Assembly: GCF_001456355.1 (NCBI RefSeq)
Contig: NZ_CP010271.1
Location: 806,001-870,000, forward strand
Direction: 5' to 3'
Origin: Mycobacteroides saopaulense
GTDB taxonomy: Bacteria; Actinomycetota; Actinomycetes; Mycobacteriales; Mycobacteriaceae
Length of the DNA: 64,000 nucleotides
The translations under genes and the position numbers were made by a program. This document shows positions 19,622 to 28,781 of the stretch, piece by piece (the first letter of the stretch is position 1; every line of letters starts with the position of its first letter). The notes under the pieces are model-generated. The model worked only from the letters and a program-made list of their open reading frames with translations, did not search any database and was not told the origin of the DNA.

Positions 19622-20533
19622 CTAGCCCGCCAGCGGCCTAAGGGCCTGGGCCAAGGCGTCGTAGGCGTCTCGGCGCGCTGAACCGTTGCCCAACAGGTGG
19701 TCCGGCAGGATCACCTCGTCGACGCCTTCCTGCGCCCACGGTGCCATCTGCTCCGCGATACGTTCTGCGGTGCCGTACAACACCGGAATCGGTGACGCCG
19801 CAGCGGTTTCCGCGGCACGCGCTTCGGATTGCGGGTCGTTGGTGACGATGATGCGAGCCTGCGTGGAGCGCCAGATCGTTGCCGGATCGCGGTCGATCTT
19901 CTCCGCCGCGGCGTCCAGCCGGCTCGAGACCTCGTGGAAGCTGCCGGGCGAGGACCACTGGTTCCATTCCTGGGCATATCGGGCGGTCAAACCGAGCATG
20001 CGCGGCTGCGTGGCACCGATCAGGATGGGCAGTGGCTGCTGCACCGGCTTGGGTTCGCAGATGCCCTCCGCCAGCTGGTAGTAGTCGCCCTTCACGGTCG
20101 TGGCCTGCTCGTTCAGCAACCCGGTAATCACCTGCAGCCCTTCAGAAAACCGATCGACCCGAGGTCCGGGTTTGCCGAGTTCGAGTCCGTAACGCTGGTG
20201 CTCGTTCTCCTGCCATCCGGCGCCCAGCCCCAGGGTGAAACGACCCCGGCTCACGTGGTCGACGGTGGCCGCCCAGTTGGCAAGTACCGCCGGATGCCGG
20301 AAGGTCATCGACAGCACCAGCGGTGCCAGCCGGATGCGCGAAGTGGCCGCGGCCAGTGCCGCGAAGATGGCGGTGGCCTCGTGGAAATCGGTGCGCTGCT
20401 CGGCGGTGTCCGCATGCGACATGAAGTGGTCGGCGGCGTAGAACGCGCGCCAGGTCCCGGTGTCGGCGTACTGGGCGATGTCCAGCAGATCGGCCCAGGA
20501 TTGATTGGTCTGTCCCCAAATTGAGAAGCGCAT
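19622..20533 (-). CDS. LLM-class F420-dependent oxidoreductase
   Basis: A 303-residue luciferase-like TIM barrel. The family start (MRFSIWGQTNQSWADLLDIAQYAD), the RIRLAPLVLSMTFRHPAVLANWAATVDHVSRGRF stretch broken by GLGAGW, and the C-terminal GTAERIAEQM region are typical of mycobacterial F420-linked LLM enzymes. These use reduced coenzyme F420 for hydride transfer to diverse substrates. ATG 20533 was chosen; the frame is open upstream but overlaps the TetR gene. It is divergent from the TetR gene with 55 bases between, so TetR probably regulates it. Substrate unknown. Confidence 0.88.
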   Translation of the reverse strand: MRFSIWGQTNQSWADLLDIAQYADTGTWRAFYAADHFMSHADTAEQRTDFHEATAIFAALAAATSRIRLAPLVLSMTFRHPAVLANWAATVDHVSRGRFTLGLGAGWQENEHQRYGLELGKPGPRVDRFSEGLQVITGLLNEQATTVKGDYYQLAEGICEPKPVQQPLPILIGATQPRMLGLTARYAQEWNQWSSPGSFHEVSSRLDAAAEKIDRDPATIWRSTQARIIVTNDPQSEARAAETAAASPIPVLYGTAERIAEQMAPWAQEGVDEVILPDHLLGNGSARRDAYDALAQALRPLAG

Positions 20534-20588
20534 GTATCCGATCCTAGGGTTGGCACACATATCGCCGTTATGGCGTACTACCCTCGCA

Positions 20589-21185
20589 GTGGTGGAGGAG
20601 CAACCAAGGGGACGGCGTGCGGAGGTGGTCGCCGCTGCCATCGAAGTGGCGGGCACCATGGGGGTTGGTGGTCTTACCTATCGATCGGTAGATGCTGCGG
20701 CTAACGTTCCGAGCGGAACCACGTCGAATCATTTCCGTACTCGTGACGCACTGCTACTGGGTGCCATCGTCGAGATCGAGAAGCTCCGCCGGGCCTTCTG
20801 GCGGGCACTTGTCACCGAGATCAACCCGGCCACGATCGCCGATCTGGTGGGCATCGGCACTGCCTACGCCAACGGAGCCGTCGGGGCGATGAGCACTCGA
20901 GTCCGGGCGTACATGGCGCTTCTCATGGAGGGCTGGAGCCACCCCGAACTGAGGGAGCCCTTGCAACGAGGCAGGGATGCCCAGATTCCCCGCACGCTGC
21001 AGCTCATGCGCAAGGTGAACCCGAACACCCCCCAGCTGCACGCGGAGATTTTCCAGGACTACCTCACCGGCATCATCTACCAGCAGCTCGCCAACCCGGC
21101 CCCGGACTTCAATCCACGCCCGGGTATCGAGGCGCTTGTCACCGCCCTGTTGACGCCGCAGGCGCCGCGGGTAGTGCAGAGATAG
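20589..21185 (+). CDS. TetR-family transcriptional regulator
   Basis: A 198-residue regulator with an N-terminal helix-turn-helix (about residues 10-55): RRAEVVAAAIEVAGTMGVGGLTYRSVDAAANVPSGTTSNHFRTRDALLLGAI is the usual TetR pattern with YFRTRDAL-like helix 4. The ligand-binding domain has Ala-rich helices. A GTG at 20589 or 20592 begins the protein, since the frame upstream overlaps the divergent LLM gene. It shares the intergenic region with that gene, and its 3' end overlaps the MFS transporter gene by 47 bases in antisense. It may control either neighbour. Ligand not identifiable. Confidence 0.87.
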   Translation: MVEEQPRGRRAEVVAAAIEVAGTMGVGGLTYRSVDAAANVPSGTTSNHFRTRDALLLGAIVEIEKLRRAFWRALVTEINPATIADLVGIGTAYANGAVGAMSTRVRAYMALLMEGWSHPELREPLQRGRDAQIPRTLQLMRKVNPNTPQLHAEIFQDYLTGIIYQQLANPAPDFNPRPGIEALVTALLTPQAPRVVQR

Positions 21186-23214
21186 GGTTCTCGCGCCAGT
21201 CGGTGTCGGTGACGATTCGTCGCGAAATGCGTTCTAGCGCGGCCTGAATCTGCTCCCTGTCTGCGCGATCTTCGAAATCGGGTGTGCGGGAAAGTCGTTC
21301 GACGAGGTACTGGTTGATGGCCTCGCTGATCTTGTCGACTTCCTCCCGGCCCGTGTCGGTGAGCCAGACGTGGTCGTTGGTGCGCAGGGCGTAGCCGCTC
21401 TCGACGAGTTGGTCGAAGGCGGGATCGATGACTTCCGGTGGTATCCGGTACCACTGCGCGATCCGGGAAACCTCGGCAGAACCGGTAGCGCGCAGGAAGC
21501 GGTTGGCCTGCACCAAGGCCCATAGAGGCGCGATCGGCATCGATACGCCCGCATGCTCGCGCAGCTTGCGCAGACCGACGTGCGGGAAGCCGCGCATCGC
21601 GTTGCTGATAGCGATCTCCAGCAGCTTGTCGGGCGAGACGGAATTGGGCATGCCGAAACCCTCGCCCATATCCACGGCAAGGCTCGAGTCGGCGCCCCGC
21701 AGCGGGACTTCCTTGAGGAACAGCGACAAGACGAATCCGACCACGGCGACCGGTGCGGCACAGAGGAATACCAGATCCAACGAGTCGGCATACGCGTTGA
21801 TGACGGGGAGGGCGGCGTCGTGCGGCAGTGCGTGCAGTGCCTGGGGCGATTGGGTGGCCTCCGGTGGGGCCTTCACCGAGCTGAGCTTGCCCGCAAGAAA
21901 GTTGGAGAACAGCGAACCGAAAATCGCCGCACCGAAGGAGCTGCCGATGGTGCGGAAGAACGTCACACCGGACGTCGCGACACCCAGATCGTCGAATCGG
22001 GCCGTGTTCTGCACGATGAGGGTGAGCACCTGCATCGAGGCGCCGATGCCCACGCCCAGGATGAATAGGTAGAGCGACTGCAGCGCGAACGGCGTCGAGT
22101 TGTCCATCCTGGACAGCAGCACCAGGGCGATGGCCATGGTGGCGGTGCCGATGACGGGATAGCGCTTGTACTTGCCGGTGCGTCCCACCAGGGTGCCGGT
22201 CCCGGTAGAGGTGATGAGCATGCCCGCCACCATGGGCAGGGTGCGCATGCCCGAGACCGTGGCCGAGACGCCGTTGACGAACTGCATGAACGTCGGCAGA
22301 TAGGTCATCACACCGAGCATGGCGAAACCAACGACGAAGCTCAGCACGCAGCAGATGGTGAAGACCGGGTCGCGGAAGAGTCGCGGCGGGAGAATCGGTT
22401 CGGATACGTGGGATTCCACCCAGACGAAGACGCCGATCGCGACGACGGAGCCGGCGAACAACGCGATGATCACGGGGGAGGACCACGGATATGTGGTGCC
22501 GCCCCAGCTGGTGGCCAGCGTCAGCGCGGAGGCGCCCAGTCCGATCAGGACGATGCCCCAATAGTCGATGACGGGGCGCGACGCCTTGGCCAGTGCCGGG
22601 ATGGCTCCGGCGGCGACCATGATCACCACAACCGAGATGGGCAGGTTGACGTAGAAGGCCCAGCGCCAACCCAGATGATCGGTGAACAGGCCGCCGAGCA
22701 GCGGGCCGATGACCGTGGTCACGCCGAAGACCGCACCTAGGATGCCCTGGTATCGGCCGCGTTCGCGCATGGGGATGATCTCGCCGATGAGGGCGGTCGC
22801 CGTCACCATCAGGCCGCCGGAGCCCAGCCCCTGAATGGCGCGGGCGCCGACGAGCATCGCCATGGAGCCGGCCATGCCGCAGAGCAGCGAACCGGCCGCG
22901 AACACCACGATGTTGGCGATGAACACGGCGCGCCGTCCGAACAGGTCACCGAACTTGCCCATCACCGCGGTGGCCACCGTGGAAGCCAGCAGATAGCTGG
23001 TGACCACCCACGACTGGTGGCCGGCATCCCCGAGATCGGCGACGACGGTCGGCAGCGCGGTGGCGACGATGGTGCCGTCCAACGCGGCGAGCAGCATGCC
23101 GAGCAAGACCGCGACGAAGATGAGATTGCGGCGCTGCACGCTGATCATGGAGCTTGCCGCTTCTTGATCGACGGTTTCGGGCTCAGGAGACTGCTGCTGG
23201 AGTTCGGCTGACAT
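21139..23214 (-). CDS. MFS multidrug transporter, DHA2 (14-TM) type with cytoplasmic C-terminal extension (Rv1877-like)
   Basis: A 691-residue drug:H+ antiporter. The 14-helix core spans about residues 28-515 with motif A (GKFGDLFGRRAVF), motif C (GPLLGGLFTD) and the DGTIVATALPTV start of DHA2 pumps. From about residue 530 a soluble tail of roughly 160 residues follows (RGFPHVGLRKLREHAGVSMPI, DFEDRADREQIQAALERI), with a winged-helix-like region (EVIDPAFDQLVESGYALRTNDHVWLTDTGREEVDKI) resembling a MarR-type domain. M. tuberculosis Rv1877 has the same length and design. It probably exports drugs or lipids. The last 47 bases overlap the TetR gene. Upstream 163 bases separate it from the divergent aldehyde dehydrogenase. 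Confidence 0.88.
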   Translation of the reverse strand: MSAELQQQSPEPETVDQEAASSMISVQRRNLIFVAVLLGMLLAALDGTIVATALPTVVADLGDAGHQSWVVTSYLLASTVATAVMGKFGDLFGRRAVFIANIVVFAAGSLLCGMAGSMAMLVGARAIQGLGSGGLMVTATALIGEIIPMRERGRYQGILGAVFGVTTVIGPLLGGLFTDHLGWRWAFYVNLPISVVVIMVAAGAIPALAKASRPVIDYWGIVLIGLGASALTLATSWGGTTYPWSSPVIIALFAGSVVAIGVFVWVESHVSEPILPPRLFRDPVFTICCVLSFVVGFAMLGVMTYLPTFMQFVNGVSATVSGMRTLPMVAGMLITSTGTGTLVGRTGKYKRYPVIGTATMAIALVLLSRMDNSTPFALQSLYLFILGVGIGASMQVLTLIVQNTARFDDLGVATSGVTFFRTIGSSFGAAIFGSLFSNFLAGKLSSVKAPPEATQSPQALHALPHDAALPVINAYADSLDLVFLCAAPVAVVGFVLSLFLKEVPLRGADSSLAVDMGEGFGMPNSVSPDKLLEIAISNAMRGFPHVGLRKLREHAGVSMPIAPLWALVQANRFLRATGSAEVSRIAQWYRIPPEVIDPAFDQLVESGYALRTNDHVWLTDTGREEVDKISEAINQYLVERLSRTPDFEDRADREQIQAALERISRRIVTDTDWRENPISALPAAPAASTGR

Positions 23215-23377
23215 GACTTACCCATGCTAAAGGCTTGCGGGCTCACGCAGCATGAACCTGGGTTCTCCCATGCGGAAGTGGGTGCTCCGGTTGCCGATCC
23301 GACACCCGTGCCCCCAGTCCCAGCTGGGGTGTAACGTACGTCACAGGGCTCGGATGTTACAGCGACAGGAGCAGGCA

Positions 23378-24895
23378 ATGAAGCACGCAGCGCCCGGAAC
23401 CGATGGCAGCGCAGTCACTTTCGCGCCCCGGTACGACAACTTCATCGGCGGGGAGTGGGTGGCCCCCTCGGATGGGCAGTACTTCGACAATTCCTCGCCC
23501 ATCGACGGCAAGGTGTTCGCGCAGGTCGCCCGGAGCACCGCGCCGGATATCGACAAGGCCCTCGACGCGGCCCACGCCGCGGCTGAAGCCTGGGGGAATA
23601 CCTCGCCTGCCGAGCGATCCAACACGCTGCTCAAGATCGCCGACCGTATGGAACAGAACATCGAGAAGCTGGCCGTCGCGGAAACCTGGGACAACGGGAA
23701 GCCGATTCGCGAGAGCCTCAATGCCGATATCCCCCTGGCAATAGATCACTTCCGTTACTTCGCCGGGGTGCTGCGCGCGCAGGAGGGGTCGATCTCCGAG
23801 ATCGATCACGACACCGTCGCCTATCACTTCCATGAGCCGTTGGGCGTTGTCGGACAGATCATCCCGTGGAACTTCCCGTTACTCATGGCGGTCTGGAAGC
23901 TGGCGCCTGCGTTGGCGGCGGGCAACTGTGTGGTGCTCAAGCCCGCCGAGCAGACGCCGGTCTCGATCTTGGTGTTGATGGAGCTGATCGCCGACCTGCT
24001 GCCGCCGGGAATCATCAATGTGGTCAACGGTTTTGGTGTGGAGGCGGGTAAGCCGTTGGCCTCCAGTCCGCGGATCGCGAAGATCGCATTCACCGGTGAG
24101 ACGACCACCGGACGCCTCATCATGCAATACGCGACCGAGAACATCATTCCCGTCACCCTGGAGCTCGGTGGTAAGAGCCCCAACATCTTCATGCCCGACG
24201 TGATGGCCGCCGATGACGCGTTCCTGGACAAGGCGCTCGAAGGCTTCACCATGTTTGCGCTGAACCAGGGTGAGGTGTGCACCTGTCCCTCCCGCGCGCT
24301 GGTGCATTCCTCCATCTACGACGAGTTCATCGCCCGGGCGATCGCACGCGTCGAGGCCATCGTCAGTGGCGATCCGCTCGACGAGGACACCATGATCGGC
24401 GCGCAGGCCAGTAACGACCAGTACGAAAAGATCTTGTCTTACATCGATATTGGTCGGCAGGAGGGGGCGCAGGTGCTCACCGGTGGCGACGCCCGGAAGG
24501 TAGCGGAGTATCCGGATGGTGCCTACATTCAGCCGACAGTGTTCGCGGGCACCAACAACATGCGCATCTTCCAGGAGGAGATCTTCGGTCCGGTGCTGTC
24601 CGTGGCGAAGTTCGATTCACTGGACGAGGCATTGAAGATCGCCAACGACACGCTGTACGGCCTCGGCGCGGGGGTGTGGTCGCGGGATATGACCAACGCC
24701 TACCGTTTGGGTCGCGGTATCAAGGCGGGGCGGGTGTGGACCAACTGCTATCACCAGTACCCGGCGCATGCGGCGTTCGGCGGTTACAAGAAGTCGGGCA
24801 TCGGCCGTGAGAACCACAAGATGATGCTCGATCACTACCAGCAGACCAAGAACCTCTTGGTGAGCTACTCGCCCGACGCCGCGGGGTTCTTCTGA
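23378..24895 (+). CDS. Aldehyde dehydrogenase (ExaC/AldB-like, Rv0458-like)
   Basis: A 505-residue NAD(P)+-dependent aldehyde dehydrogenase. Catalytic Cys in [12 protein letters not shown] and the general-base Glu in TLELGGKSP are present, with the cofactor motif FTGETTTGR and the [13 protein letters not shown] signature. The C-terminal [11 protein letters not shown] is typical of group ExaC/AldB enzymes acting on short aliphatic aldehydes. ATG 23378 is preceded by AGGAG; upstream open frame is long but lacks family similarity. The next gene encodes a DUF779 protein overlapping by 4 bases, exactly as Rv0458-Rv0459 in M. tuberculosis. Substrate probably acetaldehyde or a similar aldehyde; inferred from family. 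Confidence 0.93.
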   Translation: MKHAAPGTDGSAVTFAPRYDNFIGGEWVAPSDGQYFDNSSPIDGKVFAQVARSTAPDIDKALDAAHAAAEAWGNTSPAERSNTLLKIADRMEQNIEKLAVAETWDNGKPIRESLNADIPLAIDHFRYFAGVLRAQEGSISEIDHDTVAYHFHEPLGVVGQIIPWNFPLLMAVWKLAPALAAGNCVVLKPAEQTPVSILVLMELIADLLPPGIINVVNGFGVEAGKPLASSPRIAKIAFTGETTTGRLIMQYATENIIPVTLELGGKSPNIFMPDVMAADDAFLDKALEGFTMFALNQGEVCTCPSRALVHSSIYDEFIARAIARVEAIVSGDPLDEDTMIGAQASNDQYEKILSYIDIGRQEGAQVLTGGDARKVAEYPDGAYIQPTVFAGTNNMRIFQEEIFGPVLSVAKFDSLDEALKIANDTLYGLGAGVWSRDMTNAYRLGRGIKAGRVWTNCYHQYPAHAAFGGYKKSGIGRENHKMMLDHYQQTKNLLVSYSPDAAGFF

Positions 24896-25278
24896 TCAAC
24901 CGCGTCGAATTCACCCCGGCTGCCGCGGAGCTGTTGGCGTCGCTGGTGGCCAAACACGGCCCTGTGATGTTCCACCAGTCCGGCGGCTGCTGTGATGGCT
25001 CCGCGCCGATGTGTTATCCGCGCGGAGAGTTTCGAGTCGGGGCATCGGATGTGCTGCTCGGCGAGGTTAGCGGAGACACACCGTTCTGGATGAGCGCTGA
25101 CCAGTTCGAGTACTGGTCGCACACGCATCTGACGGTGGACGTGGTGCCCGGGCGGGGGTCGGGATTTTCGCTGGAGGCGCCGGAGGGCGTGCGTTTCCTT
25201 ATCCGGTCGAGGTTGTTCACCGATGCCGAGGTGCTTGCCCTGGCGGATCAACCGGTGCGGACCGGCGCCGACGACTGA
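24892..25278 (+). CDS. DUF779 protein, Rv0459-like, with probable non-AUG start
   Basis: A small soluble protein of up to 128 residues. The family core is plain: [25 protein letters not shown] (Cys-Cys and Cys as likely metal or redox ligands), [36 protein letters not shown]. It follows the aldehyde dehydrogenase, a conserved pairing. No ATG or GTG precedes the conserved N-terminus ([15 protein letters not shown]). The first plausible start is CTG 24892, whose last bases overlap the dehydrogenase stop (CTGA, like the usual ATGA coupling); TTG 24934 would remove conserved residues. DUF779 function is unknown but it always travels with ExaC-type dehydrogenases. Confidence 0.8.
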   Translation: MINRVEFTPAAAELLASLVAKHGPVMFHQSGGCCDGSAPMCYPRGEFRVGASDVLLGEVSGDTPFWMSADQFEYWSHTHLTVDVVPGRGSGFSLEAPEGVRFLIRSRLFTDAEVLALADQPVRTGADD

Positions 25279-25376
25279 GTCGCCGCCGGTCTGTTCGTGT
25301 TGTCGTCGGCCTGGGTAGGTAGTAGTTTGCCCTTGTCGGACACGGTCTGGTCGGGTTGTGAGGGGAGCGTCGTTCT

Positions 25377-27113
25377 ATGTACGTAGGTATTCGAACTGCC
25401 GCGGTTGCTGCTGTCTGCAGTCTGTGTGTCGGCGCAGGCGTGGACGCGCGGACTGTTCGGCCGATTCTTTCCGCAACGCCCACGGCCACAATACGTTCCG
25501 TGACGACTCGGGCGGTCTCCCTCACGTCCTTCTCTGATCTGCTGGCGGTCGCCAACCCGCAGAATGGTGCGGTGCCGCAAGCGAATACGGCGGCCACCGG
25601 GGTGGCGAGTAGCACCGATCTGATCGGCACCGTCGCCAAGCTCCTGGCGACACCAAAGGTCCTGCCCAGCCTGGCACCAGAGGCCAACGCGGCCGCTGCC
25701 GATCCCGTCGATCCGCCGGTGGACCAGCCCACCGATGAGGTGCCGTCGTCGCCTGCGGCCGACGAGCCGGCGCCGCCCACCAACTTCCCGGGGACCCATT
25801 GGCCCGCGTTTGGCACCCCGTCCTACTTTGCGCAGCTGGCCTTTGCGGTCTTCCACGTCGTGGCACTGCCGATCACGGTGCCTGTGCAGTTCTTCATCGG
25901 TAGCGCCGAGGGCGTGCCGACGGTTATCGCCGCGGCTATCAATGACTTGTCGGGCCTGCTGGGCGAGATACCGGGTCTGTCGCCGCAGCAACCTGCCACG
26001 GCACAGCCGCCGCAGGACGCGGCAGCGGCTTCTTCGCCCACGCAGAAGGTGGCGGCTGCCGACGAGACCGATCCCCCCGCCCCTGAGCCGGAGCCCTTGC
26101 CGTCCAACTTCCCGGGGCCGCGTCCGGCGTTTGGCACGCCGTCCTACTTTGCTCAGTTGGCTTTTGCGGTCCTGCACGTTCTCGCCTTGCCGATCACGGT
26201 GCCGGTGCAAGCGATCATCGGTAGGACCGAGGATGTGCCCAGGGTGATCGTGGCGGCGCTCAATGACTTGTCGAGCCTGCTGGGGCAGGTGCCGAAGCTG
26301 TCGTTGCCCGCATCCGACGCCGGAACGACGCCGGATGCTTCTTCCTCGAAGCTGACAGACCAAGCCGCCACCAAGCTGGATGCGGCTGCCGAGAAGCCTG
26401 ATACTGCCCAGCACGACGCCGACGCCAAATCTTCCAAGACCGAACACACCGCGTCCGACGTCAAGTCCGGTGGTACGCCCGCAGAGGCAACCACAACCGA
26501 GCATCAGGCGAAGCCCGGCGAGGCGCCGAAGGCTGAGCCCACCAAGGCTGTTGAGCCCAGCGTTGATCCGACCAAGGCTGTTGACCCGACCAAGGTTGTC
26601 GACCCGACGAAGGTCGTTGACCCGACGAAAGCTGTTGAGCCGACCAAGGTCGTTGATCCGACGAAGGCTGTCGATCCGACCAAGGCCGCTGAGCCCAAGG
26701 CCGCCCCGGCGGCGGCCGAGGCCACCAAGCCCGAACCGGCCAAGGCCGTCGAGACCAAACCGGAGACCAAGCCGCAACCGGCCAAGCCTGAGTCCGCCGG
26801 ACCGGTGAAGGTCACCCGGGACAGTCTGAAGTCGACACCTGGTGAAACCAGCACCACCGGTGGCGCCAAGACGACCGAGGGAACCAAGGGAGCCGCGGCC
26901 GACAGCAAGGCCCCTGCTGCCGCTACGGACACCAAGGTTCACGAAGGACTGAACTCGGCCACAGGCGGCAAGACCGATAAGCCGGCCGACAAGCCCTCGG
27001 CGGAGAAGTCGTCGGCCGCCAAGAGCGGGTCGTCATCGGAAGGAAGTTCACACTCCTCCGAAGGAAAGACGCATGCCTCGGAAGGAAAGTCGCACTCCGG
27101 GTCTACTGACTGA
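25377..27113 (+). CDS. Large exported repeat-rich putative surface protein (paralogue 1)
   Basis: A 578-residue protein with four parts. (a) N-terminal signal-like segment (MYVGIRTAAVAAVCSLCVGAG). (b) Two copies of a hydrophobic module of about 58 residues starting FGTPSYFAQLAFAVxHVxALPITVPVQ, at residues 145-202 and 252-309. (c) A low-complexity stretch of (V/E)xPTK units (26538-26700) plus Pro/Lys/Ala-rich EAxKPExAK segments. (d) A Ser/Lys/Gly-rich C-terminus ending KSHSGSTD. No enzymatic motif. The design (signal, membrane-active repeats, PTK/PAK linker) is that of a wall-spanning or surface-exposed protein. The gene at 30224 has a matching N-terminus (VRxRxxxTAAVCSxC) and the same domain order. 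I do not recognise a named family. Confidence 0.75.
   Translation: MYVGIRTAAVAAVCSLCVGAGVDARTVRPILSATPTATIRSVTTRAVSLTSFSDLLAVANPQNGAVPQANTAATGVASSTDLIGTVAKLLATPKVLPSLAPEANAAAADPVDPPVDQPTDEVPSSPAADEPAPPTNFPGTHWPAFGTPSYFAQLAFAVFHVVALPITVPVQFFIGSAEGVPTVIAAAINDLSGLLGEIPGLSPQQPATAQPPQDAAAASSPTQKVAAADETDPPAPEPEPLPSNFPGPRPAFGTPSYFAQLAFAVLHVLALPITVPVQAIIGRTEDVPRVIVAALNDLSSLLGQVPKLSLPASDAGTTPDASSSKLTDQAATKLDAAAEKPDTAQHDADAKSSKTEHTASDVKSGGTPAEATTTEHQAKPGEAPKAEPTKAVEPSVDPTKAVDPTKVVDPTKVVDPTKAVEPTKVVDPTKAVDPTKAAEPKAAPAAAEATKPEPAKAVETKPETKPQPAKPESAGPVKVTRDSLKSTPGETSTTGGAKTTEGTKGAAADSKAPAAATDTKVHEGLNSATGGKTDKPADKPSAEKSSAAKSGSSSEGSSHSSEGKTHASEGKSHSGSTD
26538..26700 (+). repeat. 18-bp tandem repeats encoding (V/E)(D/V)PTK(A/V)
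   Basis: Within the first surface-protein gene, about eight degenerate 18-bp units translate to DPTKAV/DPTKVV/EPTKVV. Successive units differ at synonymous and a few replacement positions. Such tracts change length by slippage and are a likely site of strain variation. The units supply an extended Pro/Lys linker in the protein. Confidence 0.8.
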
Positions 27114-27849
27114 CGATGATCGTCAGTGTGTTGCCGTCGCGTTCGATGTGAAGTCCCGCGCGGCGGGCGACGGCGGCCACCGCCGCGGCATCGTTGGGTT
27201 CGGCCCTGCTCGCGGCGAGGATGCGGGCCAGTTTCCCCTTGTGCGCCTTGTTGAAATGGGTGATCACCGTGCGCCGCCCGTCGGGATGTTCGGTAAGGCA
27301 GTCGACGGTTACCGCATGGGGAATTCGGCCCAGCGCGGCATAGGAGCCTGAGCGCAGGTCGACCACCAGCTCATCGGCGGCCAGCTCGGCCAGTACCGGT
27401 TCCAAGGCAGACTTCCATCGCGCGGATAGCGTCGGCTTTCCGGGCAGCTTGGACGAGGCGGACAGCCGATACGCGGGAACCGGGTCATCGGCGCGCAGCA
27501 GCCCGAACAGTGCCGAGCCGACGGCCAGCCGCTCGCGTGCCCGGATCGCGGCGGCGCCGCGCAGCGACGTCACGTCCAGGTTGTCGTACAGCACGCCGGT
27601 GTAGCGGTGCAGGGCGGGCATGGTGGGCGAGACCCGCAGCTCGGCGTTGCGTTGGATCTCGGCATCCTGGGACGCCGAGATGCTCAGAGCCTTACGGCAC
27701 GCGGCAGGATCGCCGGCAAGGGCGACGAGCTCGTCGACCAGTGCTTCGCGCACCGGGTTCAGCGACGGCGTCGCCATCGCGTCCAGGCGCAGGGGAGGAC
27801 CGTCGCCGCCTTCGCGTTTGGTTTCCGAGGGCGGCAGCAGCACGATCAC
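27103..27849 (-). CDS. yaaA: YaaA-family peroxide stress protein (DUF328)
   Basis: A 248-residue soluble protein of the YaaA family: start MIVLLPPSETK and conserved stretches RYTGVLYDNLD, RLSASSKLPGKPTL and ITHFNKAHKGKLAR (the HFNK...KG motif typical of the family). In E. coli YaaA lowers free intracellular iron during peroxide stress and binds DNA; the mycobacterial role is not established. Its 3' end overlaps the surface-protein gene by 11 bases in antisense. It starts at 27849, about 125 bases from the divergent VOC gene. Confidence 0.88.
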   Translation of the reverse strand: MIVLLPPSETKREGGDGPPLRLDAMATPSLNPVREALVDELVALAGDPAACRKALSISASQDAEIQRNAELRVSPTMPALHRYTGVLYDNLDVTSLRGAAAIRARERLAVGSALFGLLRADDPVPAYRLSASSKLPGKPTLSARWKSALEPVLAELAADELVVDLRSGSYAALGRIPHAVTVDCLTEHPDGRRTVITHFNKAHKGKLARILAASRAEPNDAAAVAAVARRAGLHIERDGNTLTIIVSQ

Positions 27850-27973
27850 GCCAGAGACCGTAGCGAACTGGCCCGCGCCCGTCGCGCAGAGGTGGCCAAA
27901 CGGCGTGCGATGAGTTTTCGCGGTGGCGGTAGTCGATACCCATGAATGCCCCGTCTAGTTCAAGGAGATCCCC

Positions 27974-28756
27974 ATGCCCACTCGTGAAGAAACTCCGCTC
28001 GGTGCCCCCGCGTGGATCGACCTGGCCTCGTCGGACCTTGAGAAGTCGAAGGCGTTCTATGGCGCGTTGTTCGGCTGGACCTTGCATGAGGCAGGCCCCG
28101 AATACGGTGGTTACGTCAACGCGTACAAGGACGGCAAGGCCGTCGCGGGAATGATCTCCAACAACCCGGAATGGAACGCTCCCGACGGATGGACCACCTA
28201 CTTTGCCACCGACGACATCGACGCCACCCTGAGTAAAGTCGCAGACAACGGTGGGGGGAACTGCATGCAGGCCATGGAAGTTCCTCAGCTCGGATACATG
28301 GGACTGTTCGGTGATCCATCAGGTGCCGTGGTAGGGCTGTGGCAACCATTGGCCCACAAGGGGTTCCAGCTGGTTGCCGAGGCGGGAGCGCCGGTGTGGC
28401 ACGAACTGAACACCCGTGAATACGACAAGGCGGTCGACTTCTACACCAAGGTACTGGGATGGAACACCAAGGTAGAAGGTGATTCCGATGATTTCCGGTA
28501 TGCGTGTGCTCAGCACGACGGCGAGCCGATCGCCGGCGTGAACGACGCTTCGGTGGGCCAGTGGGCGCTCCCCGATGGAGTGCCGGCGCACTGGGCCGTG
28601 TACTTCGGTACCGACGACACCGATGCCAGTGCCGCCAAGGTCGTCGAGCTCGGTGGCGTCGTGCTGACCCCTGCCCAAGACACCCCCTACGGCCGGATGG
28701 CGCAGGTGCGGGACACCACCGGTGGCACATTCTGGTTGTGCTCCGTCGGTTCGTGA
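27974..28756 (+). CDS. VOC-superfamily protein with two glyoxalase-like domains
   Basis: A 260-residue protein made of two similar vicinal-oxygen-chelate halves: first WIDLASSDLEKSKAFYGALFGW to about residue 120, then a second starting at WHELNTREYDKAVDFYTKVLGW. The halves share the FYxxLFGW/FYTKVLGW helix-strand motif and end in DPSGAVVGLWQP and DTTGGTFWLC. This is the layout of M. tuberculosis Rv0577 (CFP32). Some members act in methylglyoxal handling or antibiotic binding, but metal ligands are not obvious here. AAGGAG at 27961-27966 precedes ATG 27974. Function inferred only at family level. Confidence 0.87.
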   Translation: MPTREETPLGAPAWIDLASSDLEKSKAFYGALFGWTLHEAGPEYGGYVNAYKDGKAVAGMISNNPEWNAPDGWTTYFATDDIDATLSKVADNGGGNCMQAMEVPQLGYMGLFGDPSGAVVGLWQPLAHKGFQLVAEAGAPVWHELNTREYDKAVDFYTKVLGWNTKVEGDSDDFRYACAQHDGEPIAGVNDASVGQWALPDGVPAHWAVYFGTDDTDASAAKVVELGGVVLTPAQDTPYGRMAQVRDTTGGTFWLCSVGS

Positions 28757-28781
28757 TCACGGTTGGAGCATCCCGGTCTTG

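Noticed and set aside
23319..23328. CCCAGCTGGG palindrome before the aldehyde dehydrogenase gene
   Set aside because: Ten bases only in GC-rich sequence; no regulator nearby to pair it with beyond speculation.
25248..26942. Gly/Arg/Leu-rich minus-strand frame (564 codons)
   Set aside because: Mirror of the repeat-rich surface gene; repeats on one strand give open repeats on the other.
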